A stretch of 64,000 nucleotides of DNA. Source: Carallia brachiata (taxonomy: Eukaryota; Streptophyta; Magnoliopsida; Malpighiales; Rhizophoraceae). Below are positions 11,560 to 28,985 of the stretch, one piece after another (positions within the stretch are counted from its first letter, which is position 1; every line of letters begins with the position of its first letter). The notes under the pieces are model-generated. The model was not told where the DNA came from. It saw only the letters and a program-made list of their open reading frames with translations, and did no database searches. The position numbers were made by a program, and so were the translations under genes. The stretch is from assembly GCA_021464245.1 (NCBI GenBank), contig JADCRB010000070.1, forward strand, positions 1,204,004-1,268,003. The letters run 5' to 3'.

Positions 11560-12470
11560 AAAGTCGAGGTGCGTAGAATTCAATCCAATTCCACCCATGT
11601 ACTAGAATTTTAAAGTATAAAAATTCACTTTAATTCTCACAATTCAAGGAAAAATGTGAAGAGCTAAAAGCAAGTCAAAAAAAATATCTAAATATAACAA
11701 ATAATTAATTTTAAGTAATAATATTTATATTTTACATAATAAAAATTTAATATTTAAATTTTTTATTATATAAAATCTGAATATTATTATTAAAAATTAG
11801 CTGTTTTTATATTCAGAACATTCTCTACTTACAAAATCCTCTCACAGTAAAACAAAGCTCACCATTTAGAGACTGCACTAATGCAATAGATTGCCAATTC
11901 TTACCAAAATAGGTAGGAATTGGTTGGAACTTAAAAAAAACCCCAAAAGAATTCAGTTCAGTTCAGTTATTTACAAGTCTACATAACAAAAAATTAAAAA
12001 TAGAATTCAATTGCTAAATCAATTGAATCAAGTTCCAATCTTTTGCACTACACAGATCTCTATCGCGAATAATGTGATAATGACACTGATTAATGCAAAA
12101 AAAAAAAAGAAGAAGAAGAAAGGGAAGTGAAAGCGAAGCAGCAAACCAGAAGGGTCAGCGTGTACGAGGCTTTGAACTTTGATGATGGAGTTAACCAACA
12201 ACTTTGATGATGGAGTTAACCAACAACATATTCGTTGTTGGAAGGGCATTCCTTGCTTATTTTTTCATTGCTTATTTTTTTTTACCCATTTTGTCGGGCT
12301 TAATGATAATCATAACAGGAAATTTTTGGGTGGATGGGCTTCTTAGACGGGGTGGAAGTCACGTCCACCCGAATATGTTCCCTCACTGCAAAAAGGGGGC
12401 TTTTTTGGGCCTCCCTCGTTGTAGGGGGACGTAGCTCTTCATTTAATTGGGATGATAGTAATAATTATAA
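11560..12470 (-). pseudogene. Partial duplicate of HOL 5' end (intron 1 part, exon 1 remnant, promoter)
   Basis: Segments match, in order, the HOL intron at 2050-2310 (left of the Copia), 9110-9300 (right of it) and the upstream flank 9605-9755 and 10465-10640. The copy has no Copia element, so it shows the empty site (near 11990-12020). Exon 1 is reduced by an internal deletion of about 300 bp and carries a 25-bp tandem duplication (about 12178-12229). What remains, 12249-12147, still starts with ATG, reads 34 codons ending [11 protein letters not shown], and ends at the same donor in the same phase as HOL exon 1. It is a decayed tandem copy, or possibly an alternative first exon for HOL. 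Confidence 0.75.
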
Positions 12471-12479
12471 TAGATAAAA

Positions 12480-12812
12480 GAATAAAAGTTTTTGACAATA
12501 TAATAAAAGATACGTAATTAATGGTGTGATTAGTTTCAAAGAATTTGATGAAAAAAGAAAATAATTGAAAAACTTTAATAAAAAAATATCATCATTATTA
12601 CAATATTTTTTAATAATTTATTTTTCTCACAACTTTTTCATCCAACAACTTTCTTCTTATTTTTAGAAGGATTAATTTTTGTAAGTTAGGAAAGATTAAA
12701 GGAATTAAAAACTTTCATCTCCCTTACTTTTCAAACATTTTTTAAACATAATAATTTATTTTGATCTTCATACTTTTCTCTCTCTCCTTCTCTTTTTCTC
12801 TCTCCCAAATAC
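12480..12812. mobile_element. Degraded MITE, same family as 29420-29899
   Basis: The right half, from TTAGAAGGATTAAT to CTCTCTCCCAAATACAATG, parallels 29750-29899 of the better preserved element, including the TTTTCAAACATTTT block and the CT-rich terminus. The left end is eroded and its position is approximate. It has no coding capacity. Confidence 0.45.
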
Positions 12813-13905
12813 AATGTAAGTATCTATCTTCACAATTATGGTAGGGTTTAGTTAGTTTAATTTTAATTTTGATTTCACAGAACAATAAGAAGAGAGGACA
12901 AATTCGAAAATGGGGTTTTGGATCTTGAAATGGACCGAGCAAATTTAAAATCACCAAAATGTGTTTTAAGGTATCGGCTATGAACAATTAAAAGCTTGCA
13001 TAAGAGAGGGAGACACAGAGTCGAGCCTGAGTTCACATTTATATGTAGGCTTTGCTGACGGCCTACCCTACCAAGGGCTTACTCTACTTAAAAATGGAGT
13101 CAGTAAATGTTTTTTTTAATTACAAAAAAATGTATAGTAAATATGCATGTTAAAGTTAGAATAAGCATTAGAATAAGTATGTATGAACATTTTATTTAAC
13201 TGTCTCATTGAAGCAAACCCTCCACTCGAGTTAAAGAATACAGTAATTACTGAGTTTAAAACTCATCATCGCACTATTATCTTTACGTTGCAAAAATGAA
13301 CACGTAACATTTTGCCAAAAGAGGGCACGAACACAAAACTAAAACTTAAATTGTCAGCGTAAAAATATATTGGTTTCTAATTAAACTATTATCTTAGGTG
13401 ATTAACGGCACGAAAGAATGGACATATTTTCCTCATGAACACGCACGAAGAGGCACCTTCGCAAGTAAAATAGTATTCTTGTATGTCTCAACCACGACTT
13501 GACTTTAACCATTAAATGGAAAAAAAAAAATTTAAAAGTCAAGCTCCTGGATTAGATTAATAGGGGCATTTGAAAAAATTATAAATTTTGATTAGATAAA
13601 GAAACCAAATCAAAAGTGCGACTTTTGATAAAACTAAATTCCATAACAGATAAGGAGAACCAATACATTGTCCACTCCTCAAAGCATGAATTCTCCTGAT
13701 GTTCATTTACTTTCCTTCCAAGACAAAAAGGGCAAGGGCAAGGGCAAGGGCAAGGGCAACTTTTTTTCCTTTGCCATATGTCACACTTGGTAAGGACTGG
13801 ACAAGTCGCTCCATAAGTCAACTGAGTTGTGAGAGTCCAGTCTCAGTCATTTTTGTTCACCAGAAAACGAACTGATGATCAGCTTGTGCGGCCCAGGATA
13901 GCTCT
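12813..13905. other. Intergenic, 3' flank of ITPK4
   Basis: This stretch separates the HOL duplicate from the ITPK4 stop codon at 13906. It holds short A-runs and the hexanucleotide repeat at 13730-13759. I see no conserved coding sequence. The part close to 13905 is the likely ITPK4 3' untranslated region. Confidence 0.6.
13730..13759. repeat. (GGGCAA)5 hexanucleotide repeat
   Basis: Five perfect copies lie about 150 bp past the ITPK4 stop, probably inside its 3' untranslated region, where the transcript would read (TTGCCC)5. Confidence 0.9.
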
Positions 13906-19587
<5,682 letters not shown>

Positions 19588-20667
19588 TTCTCTGTCTCTC
19601 TGTCTCTCTCTGTCCTCTGGTTGCCGAGATTCACGTTACGGAAACGATAAAAGGAACTCACTCGGTGACACTGTCTCTACAGATATTAATAGATCATAAA
19701 AAATATATTAAATTTTAAAAAAATAAATAAAATATTATATATTATTAAATTAATTATATAATTTTTTTACCTACCTCACTATCTCAACGAGTGTTATGAG
19801 TGACAGAAAGGGTCGGAAACAGAGACAGAAGCAACAGAAGATGACTGCTTGTTTCTCCATCTGTCCTGTCCTCCTATAGCTCTTTTTCATTTTTCCATCT
19901 TTATTTTCTTTTAAAAAAATCTTCGAATTTATTTTCGTTTTCTGTGTCCACTTTATATGCGTAAATAAAACGCGAGAGCAAGGGCACTGTAATGTCTGTA
20001 ACACCCTAGACACGGTGGAAGTGGAGAAAAAACACCAGTTGATCTTGAGCCTGAACCTCAATCAGAATTGTGAATTAGAATTGTTTGAACATCTTAAATT
20101 TTAGACTTATTCAAAATCAATTAGTAAAGAAAAAGAAAAAAGACAAAGAAAATTCTCACTGTACAAGAACTAACTTTATTGAAAAATTAAAAAGAAATAA
20201 AAACACTGCCTTCGTCAATCAGACCCCCAATTGGTTCAAACCATGAAAAGTGATTGACAAACACTAATTGTGATCAATTGTTTGCTGCCATCAACTTGGT
20301 TTAAATTTTCAAGCAAAAAGCAATAATTATATTAAATTTATTATTAGTACAATATTTTCAAAACCGTTACTTGCTATGTTAAAAGAAAATTATTTTATAT
20401 CTAATATTTTAGAAACCCAAAAAAAAAAAAAAACTTGCAGCCAGAGTAGAAATGGAAAATGCAAAAAAGAAAAGAAAGAAAAAGATATTAAAAAAAAAAG
20501 AGCTTCACTTCCCCCCATAAGGCCATTTCAAATCAGTCATCTCTCTTCTCCACACACAAAACAAACACATTTCAAACACGCGCACGATTTCAGATCTGAG
20601 TGGCACCGACAACTGTGAACTATTCATCAGCAAAATCGTCAAAAACCCACGAGGCACAAGAACAGTA
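19588..20667. promoter_or_regulatory. Divergent intergenic region between ITPK4 and the 640-residue gene
   Basis: About 1.1 kb between two ATGs facing away from each other. The ITPK4 side begins with a CT-rich tract (19590-19620, GA-rich in its transcript). The middle is A+T rich (19690-19765, 20320-20420) with A-runs at 20417-20433 and 20490-20500. Both promoters must lie here; I do not see a convincing TATA box on either side. Confidence 0.6.
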
Positions 20668-22590
20668 ATGAACCAATCATCAACATCATCATCCAAAACC
20701 CACAAGCAGAAGAAATGCTGCGAAGCTTTAATGCCACCGGAGATCACAAAAGTAGAAAACAGAGTGAAGAAGAAGAAGCAGCAGCAGCAGAATTTGAGAG
20801 ACCCATTTCAAGATATCAGTAACAATTTAAGCATTGGCGGCGTTGATCATGGCACTCCCAGCAACATCTCTTCTATGTCCTCCATTGAAGCACCTAAGGG
20901 TTGCCTCAGGTTTTTTCTACCTCACTCTTCTTCTTCTTCTGCTGTGAAGACTCCTCGTACTAATAGGACTTATCTTGGACTCATAAAAGCGAGAAGCTTT
21001 ACCTCTAGAACACCCAAATCGGCCCCTAATGTGAGACCCACAAGGGAGAATTCATCCAAAAGAACGGTTTTTCGAAAACCCATTTCTCAAAAATTGGAGA
21101 AAAGTAAGGGAAATACTTCCCCATGCATGTACCAACGGCATTCTGGGAAAAAGTTCACTTCCGGGAATGCTGCAAAATCTAAAATTTCTTCGGTTTTAGG
21201 GTCCGGTAGCAGTCACGGGATTAAGCTGAAGCCTGGGATTGGGGAGTCTAAACAGGTGGTAGTTAATGGAGTTTCTGACTATGATAGAACGAATTTGACT
21301 CCTTTGAGCAAGGTGGCAAGTCGGTCTGCCGTGAATCTTGCCATTGACGGTGGGGCTTTGGCCCAGCATGGTGATGGGATATCAAATGCTGACATGAATA
21401 CCGGTGCGGCGGGTAGTAATACTAAGACCCCTCCAGTTCAGGCCTCAGTATCACCAGAGATACAATGTGGGTCCACTCTGGTGTCAACAACAACTGAAAA
21501 ATCCATGCCTGCTTGCTATGCTGCTGGTCATGTTCTGTCAGGAATTATTGACAAAAGGAAGTGTAGGCCAAGAGGCTTACTCACTGTAGGAGAAGCTAAG
21601 GCTTTGTGTAATTTTGATAGTGATGAGGATACTGATCAAGATAATGCCTTTGGGCTTGCAAACAATTGTGGTATTTCAATGTTGCCTCTGCCTACTGAGG
21701 CTTCAATGCGTTGGCTTTTATCGTCTTGCAATGAGGGGGATGGGGATCAAAAGGAAAAGTCTGAGGAGTCATACTGTCCTCAGAGATTGGAGGAGAGTAA
21801 TGCACCCAACTGTTCATCCCCACCTTGCAGCAGTGGTCTTTCATTGTACTTGTGCAACTTCACCAAAGAAGAAGATAGGAAGAACCATTATGATCTTGAT
21901 GGCAAGGACTCTCCGTTTTCCATAAGCTCGGCGGATGATGAAAATGTAGTTCAAACCCCCAAGTCTAACTCCAGCTCAGAGAGACGAGTTGCCATGTTAT
22001 TATTGGGGGAAAATAAGCAAAACTTTGGTTGTGAACTCGATTCAGTGGCTGAGCATCTTAGGATGGCTAGTCTATCTCCTAGGAGCTATGAATCGATATG
22101 GGACCCAAGAAGTTCAATTTTTCAGTTTGAATGCTTGAATGCACCATCTGATTCTGTCGATCTTTCCCAGTTTCAGAAAGTTTTAGACGATCGAGCTTCT
22201 TGGTTGTCAAATTCAACGTTGGCGGATGTATCACAATCTCAGATGAGGATATCCTGGAGGGAAGGACTGGTGAGTCGGATTTTTGAGCTGGATGAGATTG
22301 ATTGTTGTAGATGCTTATCTGATGAAGAAGATGATGCCACTTGCTACAGGAATAACCCCTTGAAACCTGTTCAGAGCCCTGAGTTCAACGTTGGTGTGAA
22401 ACATGATCAGATTCCCAGCAACGCCTTTGGATCTACCGAATTTTTAATTGATAGAAATGCAAAGGAGGAAATTCTTTCTCAGGAACCATGTTCATGTGCA
22501 GAGTCTATTAGCACCGATGGAGGTGATCTGGTTCGGTCAGATGACTCAGATTGGGCCTTGTGCTACAAGAACCAGTTATTTAAAGTATAG
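20668..22590 (+). CDS. Ser-rich protein of unknown function, single exon
   Basis: 640 residues from ATG 20668 to TAG 22588-22590 without an intron. I do not recognise a named domain. The N-terminus is basic (KKKKQQQQ near residue 35-41) and followed by a DPFQDISNN motif and APKGCLRFFLPH, then Ser/Thr/Pro-rich, probably disordered sequence. The C-terminal half has acidic and hydrophobic blocks that look conserved: RPRGLLTVGEAKALCNF, ASMRWLLSSC, SVAEHLRMASLSPRSYESIWDP and WREGLVSRIFELDEIDCCRC. This mix suggests a regulatory or scaffold protein in nucleus or cytoplasm, but no function is supported. Its position next to ITPK4 matches the gene I recall there in Arabidopsis (At2g43990). ORF length and clean codon use make it a confident gene. 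Confidence 0.85.
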   Translation: MNQSSTSSSKTHKQKKCCEALMPPEITKVENRVKKKKQQQQNLRDPFQDISNNLSIGGVDHGTPSNISSMSSIEAPKGCLRFFLPHSSSSSAVKTPRTNRTYLGLIKARSFTSRTPKSAPNVRPTRENSSKRTVFRKPISQKLEKSKGNTSPCMYQRHSGKKFTSGNAAKSKISSVLGSGSSHGIKLKPGIGESKQVVVNGVSDYDRTNLTPLSKVASRSAVNLAIDGGALAQHGDGISNADMNTGAAGSNTKTPPVQASVSPEIQCGSTLVSTTTEKSMPACYAAGHVLSGIIDKRKCRPRGLLTVGEAKALCNFDSDEDTDQDNAFGLANNCGISMLPLPTEASMRWLLSSCNEGDGDQKEKSEESYCPQRLEESNAPNCSSPPCSSGLSLYLCNFTKEEDRKNHYDLDGKDSPFSISSADDENVVQTPKSNSSSERRVAMLLLGENKQNFGCELDSVAEHLRMASLSPRSYESIWDPRSSIFQFECLNAPSDSVDLSQFQKVLDDRASWLSNSTLADVSQSQMRISWREGLVSRIFELDEIDCCRCLSDEEDDATCYRNNPLKPVQSPEFNVGVKHDQIPSNAFGSTEFLIDRNAKEEILSQEPCSCAESISTDGGDLVRSDDSDWALCYKNQLFKV

Positions 22591-23057
22591 TTGTTTCTCA
22601 TTTTCATTCCTTAATTGAATAGCTGTTAGTTCAGGGTGACCGCTTTTCAGAGGAGGTTCTTAAAGTCTGTTATTGTACGCTAACATTTTCACGATCTATG
22701 CATTACTCTGGTATCTTAATTGTTTATGAATCACTTGTCACTCTGATATCCAGGTCCGGTTGCATGTTTCTCTGTTCACCGTTTCTTCAGTTTTTTTTTT
22801 GAAAAAAAGTAAAAATAACTGAAGGAAACATATAAAGCTGCTTGTTGGAGGTTATGGCACTAATAATCGCATTTAGCTAGTTCCCTTGTATGATGGTCAC
22901 TGCTGATTACTCAAGATCAATTCGAGCCAGCTATGTCCCAATCTTTTCAGGCAAATATTGCGTTGGATATTGTCTGTGTAAAAAGCATTCAGTGAACTTG
23001 AGAATTGCTTAAGATTATTGAGAAAGTGAATATTCATGGTTGGCCAGTGGGTGCCTT

Positions 23058-23480
23058 ACAGTCTGTTTGGTTTTGGCGCGAGAAAAGGTAAGAAAGAAAG
23101 CACAAAATTCAAGGTAGAATTCGTCGTTTGGGAATCATGGGAAAATGGTTTGGCAGAAAATGGCACATAACTCTATGTGTCAAAAAGTATGTAAAACCAA
23201 TTGGGAAGAAATAAAGAAAAAGTATGTAAAACCAATTGGAGAGAAATAAAGGGACCGAAATAACTTTAATTTTTTAATTTTATTCAATTTATTATTTAAT
23301 AATTATAGGAATTTTATTGTAATTTTAGTTATAATTTTTATTTTCTCAACATTTTGTCATATAATTTAAATATACAATTTTATTTTCTCATTATTTTCTT
23401 ATACTTTTATTTTTTCACAATTTTCTTTCTGACAATTTTTTTTCTTACTAAAATCTGACAATCCAAACAAACCATAAAGG
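23058..23480. mobile_element. MITE with TCTGTTTGG-type termini
   Basis: The left end reads TCTGTTTGGTTTTGG and the reverse complement of the right end reads TTTGTTTGGATTGTC. Flanks are TTA-like on the left and TAA-like on the right, as in PIF/Harbinger MITEs, but a 3-bp duplication is weak evidence. The interior is A+T rich and non-coding. It includes a 35-bp unit (starting AAAAAGTATGTAAAACC) repeated in tandem at 23182 and 23217. Confidence 0.5.
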
Positions 23481-26226
23481 ACTTTGCTTGAAACATCATC
23501 TTCTTTTTCAGAGCAGACAATTTGTCTGGTGGTTTGAGAAAAGCAGGAAGATAGGCCCCGTTCCAGAACAGAGAAATGAAGGGAAGATTGAAGTGTTCTG
23601 AAGCCAGGCTGCACTGCATGTCTTACTTCATTGCTCAAGTTTTTGTGTCAGAAACGCTGGAAGGCACGAGAAAAAGGGTCAAAGTGATGGGCTTATAAAT
23701 TTTGCCTGGATGCATGTCAGGGGGACCCTTTTTTCGTTTTTCTTTTTGACGATACTTGAGGTGATGGCATTGATGTTTGGTTTGAAACTCAACCAGAAAT
23801 GGTCAATGCCCTACGAAGATGCCCTTTCATTTGAAGACAGGTTGAGGAAATGTTGATTGGGGAATGCTGTGTGGTGTAGGAGAAAGCATTTAATGAAATG
23901 AACCATCAAGCTCTGACATGCTAAGTAAAGAATTATGGGTCTGACAGGCTTGCTAAAATCAAGTTATTGTGTTATAACAAACAGCGAGGTTCAGGTATTA
24001 CAGCTTATGGCTAGTTGGGCTGACAACGACCTTCCAATAAGAAAACTGCGGAAACAATTGACTGTCTAATGTTTTGAACTAATGCCCATATTCTGCACTT
24101 GAATCCGAAAGCTAGGTGTCCGGACCTTGGCATTGATTCTGCAATAGAAGGGTTGTGACAATAAAGATGAAAAACCCTCTATCGTTGTCTGGCTTCCGGA
24201 TGACATATATCGTGACCATTGAGGAATACAAGAAAAATGAACTGTGTGGAAGAAAATAGCATTGTTGTGGATCTGCTAGATAAAGCCTATCAACTCAGAT
24301 ACAGATCATTCATATCTGCCCATATTGGACTGGAATCAGGAATCTTTAATTGATCAGGGGTCACTTATCCACTTCGCAGTTCTAGTTTCTTAATTTAAAA
24401 TGGAATACGGATCTGGAAACAAAAAAGCTGTTAACTAGCCAAACACTAGTTCTTTGATTAGACCTACATCTGTGTCATGAAAATGAAAGTTTATAATCTT
24501 ATTTTATAATTATATCTCTAAGGGCTGCTAAGCTTATAATATTATTTTATAATTATACTAGAAGCCATATTATTTAATGTTGGTCAGCCTTATCCTTTGC
24601 TAGTTTAGACCGTATTGTCAATAAATTGGTGGCAAAGACAAAGATTTTCTACCTAACGAACAATAATAAGAAGATAACAGAATTTGGAGAGTTTCCATAT
24701 AGTTTTTCCACCACTTAATGCCTCTTTTTAATTGAATCGTTACACCATACATGTATTGATTAATCGTGGGACCAGTCAATTTGAGCTTCATCGAGCTTAT
24801 CTAGATTCTAGAGTAGTTTCCAAGTCTCCAAGTTGGTTTTTAAACAAAAGTTTTATTTGGATTACACCTGCTTTTTTGTTGACAAAATCCAATTAGAACA
24901 TCATATGCACTTACCAACTCTGATCATTGTCATGCTCTTGTGCATATTGGAGACGGCATCTTTTTGCAGAAAGACAGAAAATTGTGATCTTAAGCTTTCA
25001 TTTAGTATCAACCCTCTTGTAGAAGTTATGACGTGGGATACTTTTATTTATTTGTAAGTGTCACTAGTGGAAGAAGTCTTCCAAGAGGATTAGGTTAACC
25101 AGAAAGCCCAGCTGAGGGTATAATTAGTACAAGACTTCCCAGATATGCCGGCTTTGGTCTGCCAGGGACTGTAGTGACGAAGAATAAATGCATCTACCCA
25201 CTCAAGGTTGGCAGCCATGCTTAGCATGTAAACTGTAGAGTAGACAAAATTATTGGCTAGTTATTATGAGACAGAAAGTCAAATGGAAAACAACTATATC
25301 TGCTTTTAGTTTTTTTATTTTTCTTCCAAAAATAAGAGGGAGTAGGTGGAAACATTTATAGATGATTGGACTATCATCCTGGAAGCTGCTGATCTAGAAA
25401 TTTCCTTTTTTCTTTTTTCTTTTTTTTGTCTGTATAAGGAGAGGGAACACCCTGTGGGGAGGGAAGAAGATCAGGACTAGTGGAAGTTCGAATTCTCGCA
25501 CTGAGATATACGCCTCAGTGTCATTAGACAAATTAACTTGGTCGTTTGATTAAATAATTTTCTTTTCTCAATGTTTGAATCCCTACAACCACTGCCGGCC
25601 CCGGCTGCGGGTCACGCAGGTGACTTGATATGAATAAATGGTGGACCGACGTCGAATAAACATAATTAACGTAAATATATATATCCTAGCTTGACCTGGT
25701 TATCAACAAAAGGAGAATATGCTTTTTACCTCCGAAAACTTGTAGAAAAGTAAAAAAGAATGCCAAAGAAGGACAAACAATGGTGTTTTTGGTCCATAAG
25801 TTTCTAATTTCTTTTGCATTTTCAATACCAAATCTAATTTTTAACTAGAATTAATTACACTTAAAATTGTCATTTTCTTTTTTTTTTTTTCTTTTTCCTT
25901 TCCTTTGATTTTCAGCGTACTGCATTGTTACTCATTTGTGCGCTAAGGTCCATGATAAAACTTGAAGTGCTTGACTTTTGGTACCCTCGTGAAAGGAAAA
26001 AAAAAAAAAAAAAAGTCTCAGTCACTGTCAAACTCGCCAAACCCCATGAAAACGTGTCCCAAAGGCTATTTGAAGAAATTCAATAAGCTTCAATCCAAAC
26101 CAATTTACTTAACTAATTAATCTTTGTCTTTCTCCTACTATATCATAACATCAGCAATCAATCAGTAAGAGAGAAAGAGGAGAAAGAAGGAAGAAGAAAA
26201 AAAAAAAGAAGCAGAAGAAGGAAGAA
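23481..26226. other. Intergenic, no gene recognised
   Basis: About 2.7 kb of moderate composition. It holds no long open frame and no motif I recognise. A tRNA B-box-like AGTTCGAATTC at 25483-25493 could be a decayed SINE. The last 100 bp is a GA-rich leader of the next gene, typical of plant 5' untranslated regions. Confidence 0.5.
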
Positions 26227-26601
26227 ATGGATGGGCTTATACCTCTGGTATTCAAGGCAATAAGGAAGAACAAAATCCGGCGGCAATATGAGTTTCTGTC
26301 ATCTGGGGCTGCTCGGACTCAGAGCTACAACGTTTCAGTATCAGACTTCGACAATATTACTCCTCCTCATCATCATCAGAGGAGTGCTAGTGAGCTGTAC
26401 ATGATCAAACCTTCAGCCGAAACCAACAACTACAACAACAAAGATATTATTGTGAACACAATTGCAGAGGCAAAATTGCACAGGCGTGGCATGTCCGTCG
26501 AAGACCTGTCTGCCGCCGCAGCCAGTGGTGATTCTCCGCCGCGACAACAACTTGTGAGGTTCAGAAGCCTCAGAATGTTTTCATGTGTATCAGGTGCATA
26601 G
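26227..26601 (+). CDS. Small plant protein of unknown function (MDGLIP N-terminus)
   Basis: 124 residues from ATG 26227, single exon, preceded by a GA-rich leader. The N-terminus MDGLIPLVFKAIRKNKIRR resembles a family of short plant proteins that start MEGLIP and continue with a basic stretch; none has a function I know. The middle is His/Asn rich, and the C-terminal part has RRGMSVEDLS and a basic LVRFRSLRMFSC end. There is no signal peptide or membrane segment. A small unknown gene lies at the matching place in Arabidopsis (At2g44010, from memory). Confidence 0.75.
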   Translation: MDGLIPLVFKAIRKNKIRRQYEFLSSGAARTQSYNVSVSDFDNITPPHHHQRSASELYMIKPSAETNNYNNKDIIVNTIAEAKLHRRGMSVEDLSAAAASGDSPPRQQLVRFRSLRMFSCVSGA

Positions 26602-27960
26602 CTAGTCCATCCATCTCTAGTGGTATATCAGATAAATTAATGTTGTCACGACATCTTTGATTATATTTCTTTGAGGATCAATTTCGACAGAAAATATAAA
26701 GGATGTCCTGTTAGCTGAAACAATTTCAATTAATCTTGGACATACATTGTTAATTTTTTTTCATCTTATAATGCATGATTCTTGTTAGTCGTCTGGCCTT
26801 GCTGCTGTAAATATTGCTTTTGAAAAGTTGTTGTGCTTTTATTAATCAGGGAAATGGGTTTCATACAGATTGCATTTTGTTTCGGTGTTTCTTTCAGCCA
26901 GTAATCTTTTTTTCTTTCCTTTTTTCTTTTTGAGTACTTTTGATAATTTGATGCAAAACAAAATCTGTGTAAATTTTGCGACAAAGTGATACAAATAATA
27001 ATGAAGAAAAATGGAAATCACTCTGAAAATTTTTAAACAAATACCCTCTAACCTTCAGCTAAGTACAACAAAACAAAACTGAGAAAGTTGGTCCACACAT
27101 AAATCCTGTCAGTGCATTAGTCATCAATTATCAAAGTGGTAGTGGTCAAGACGCGTAGCCTACCAACCAAATTGAAATTTATTCATCTTTGGATCTTTAT
27201 TTTTTCCCCCAAACTGTAGCTTTCCGGGTAGATGTAGAATTTGAAGCATCCACCCACCCAAAAACTGGATTTTTTTGTCTCTCTTTTGTGTTTACTGTTA
27301 ATTTTCTTTCGTGTTTAATGTTTAACTTTTTGTGAGTAAAAGGAACAGAAATTGGGCTTTCAGATGTCCAATTTTCCTCCATCTATGTCACACCTGTCAT
27401 TGCCCAAAAGAAACAAATTAAAACTTGTAGCTCAGCTAGTTTTTTAGGCTATAAATTTGATTAATATTAAAATCATTTTCAATGCTTAAAATCTCAAGTT
27501 TAAATATTATATATATATATATATATATAACAAAGAAAGGATGCTAACTTTAATAATTTTCGTGCATGTCTCACATGCCTCACTGGCCCCATGAACCAAA
27601 TGACTAAAATATTCGCATTGACTATGCTCCAATAATTCAATTTGGCTTGTTGTAAATTTTACTCACCACTATTTCTCAAAAAAAAAAAAAAATAATATAT
27701 ATCTCTGGCCTCCGACGAACCAAACAGCAGGTAGCTCGCTAGATTGATTGAAGTTTAAAGAAAAGAAAAAAAAAAAAAAGTAAAAAGAGAGACACTGTCG
27801 GCGATACCTCCAAAGCAAAATGACGAGATCGCGAGAAGAGAAAAATTGCCTCTTGGTGTATTTCGTTACCGTTGGCATCCACTGAAATCCAAATGAGCCG
27901 AGAAATTATTATTTTTTTGATTAATTAGCACTAATTAGAAATTAAACTCGAGATATTTAT
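26602..27960. other. Intergenic
   Basis: 3' flank of the small gene followed by A+T-rich DNA with an (AT)n run at 27509-27528 and A-runs at 27680 and 27760. I see no gene. Confidence 0.5.
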
Positions 27961-28250
27961 GGTCTATTTAGATTGTAAAATTTTAGTAAGAAAAAATTGT
28001 GAGAAAAATTATAGTAAGAAAAAAAGTTAGTGAAAAGAATTGTAAGAATTTGTGAAAAAGTGAAATTATATGTTTTGTTATTTGAATTGTATAAGAAAAT
28101 TTTGTAAAAGAAAAATATAATTAAAATTATAAAAATACCTTTCAGTGAGTTGAAATTGAGGCAAAAGACAAAACGGAATTATTTGAGGCTAAGTTGGTAA
28201 TTTTATCTCATGAGTTTTTTATTTTCCCTTTTCCATTCAATTGCTTTTTG
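27961..28250. mobile_element. Possible MITE related to 23058-23480
   Basis: Its left part, GGTCTATTTAGATTGT then TTTTAGTAAGAAAAAATTG, parallels the inverted right end of the element at 23058-23480 (GGTTTGTTTGGATTGT, TTTTAGTAAGAAAAAAAATTG). The right border is not clear. Confidence 0.35.
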
Positions 28251-28675
28251 TAATTTTTTAACAAATTGCAGAATCATCTGCTTTTCTCATGCGTTCATTT
28301 TCTCATTGTTTCCAAATGCATGAAAATTTGGAGCTCTCCTTCATTTTCTTTTATAACACCCACACCCAACACACGGTTGATCTTAAAATTGACTTCAATT
28401 TTAATTAAGTTATATCACATTATTAATAATAATAAATTATTAAAAACTAATCATGAAATTATTTTTTTATTATTAAAATTAGACAGATAATTTTCAATCA
28501 TAATATATAAGTGTCATGACTCATATACGAGTAATATAAATTTTTTTTATTGATAAAGAAAATGACTTTGACTTCTGTACGAGACCAAAGAAATGAAAAA
28601 CAAAGAGTTTTAACGCCCGGAGGGGTAATTTCGAAGAGTTCAGTTTGGTGTATACATGATATCATTTAGATAGTA

Positions 28676-28823
28676 TACATATAAAATATATTTTTATGAT
28701 AAATTTAACTATTTTTACAATAATAATTATTTTTTTGTAATAAAAAATTACGTATTAATTTTTTATATTATATTTTATTAATTTTATTGTAAAACTAAAT
28801 AAATTTGTCATAATATATATATG
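28676..28823. mobile_element. Short palindromic MITE-like element
   Basis: The two halves are inverted copies: TATGATAAATTTAACT and TTTTTACAATAATAATTA on the left match the reverse complement of the right half (ATTATGACAAATTTATTTAG, TTTTACAATAAAATTAA). About 148 bp, non-coding, able to fold into a hairpin. Confidence 0.5.
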
Positions 28824-28869
28824 ACAACTAAAATATAGATTTTGAATTTCGAAGAAGAGAAAATCCGCA

Positions 28870-28985
28870 CAAGATTCTCTCAGCTCCAAGTAGATAATGC
28901 CTAACTTCAAGCGCCCATTGCGTCTGATGTACGAATTCAATGTCGTCCCTGATTGCATTCAGCAGAAGAGAACTAGCCTTCCCAT
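28870..28985 (-). pseudogene. Coding-like relic, unidentified
   Basis: On the minus strand one frame stays open for about 43 codons with protein-like composition (for example LLLNAIRDDIEFVHQTQW and YLLGAERILCGF), in contrast to the A+T-rich DNA around it. No start, stop or intron signals frame it convincingly. It may be a fragment carried by a transposon or the remains of a lost gene. I cannot name the family. Confidence 0.25.

Noticed and set aside
25475..25500. tRNA-like B box
   Set aside because: No A box or cloverleaf partner found at the right distance. At most a decayed SINE.
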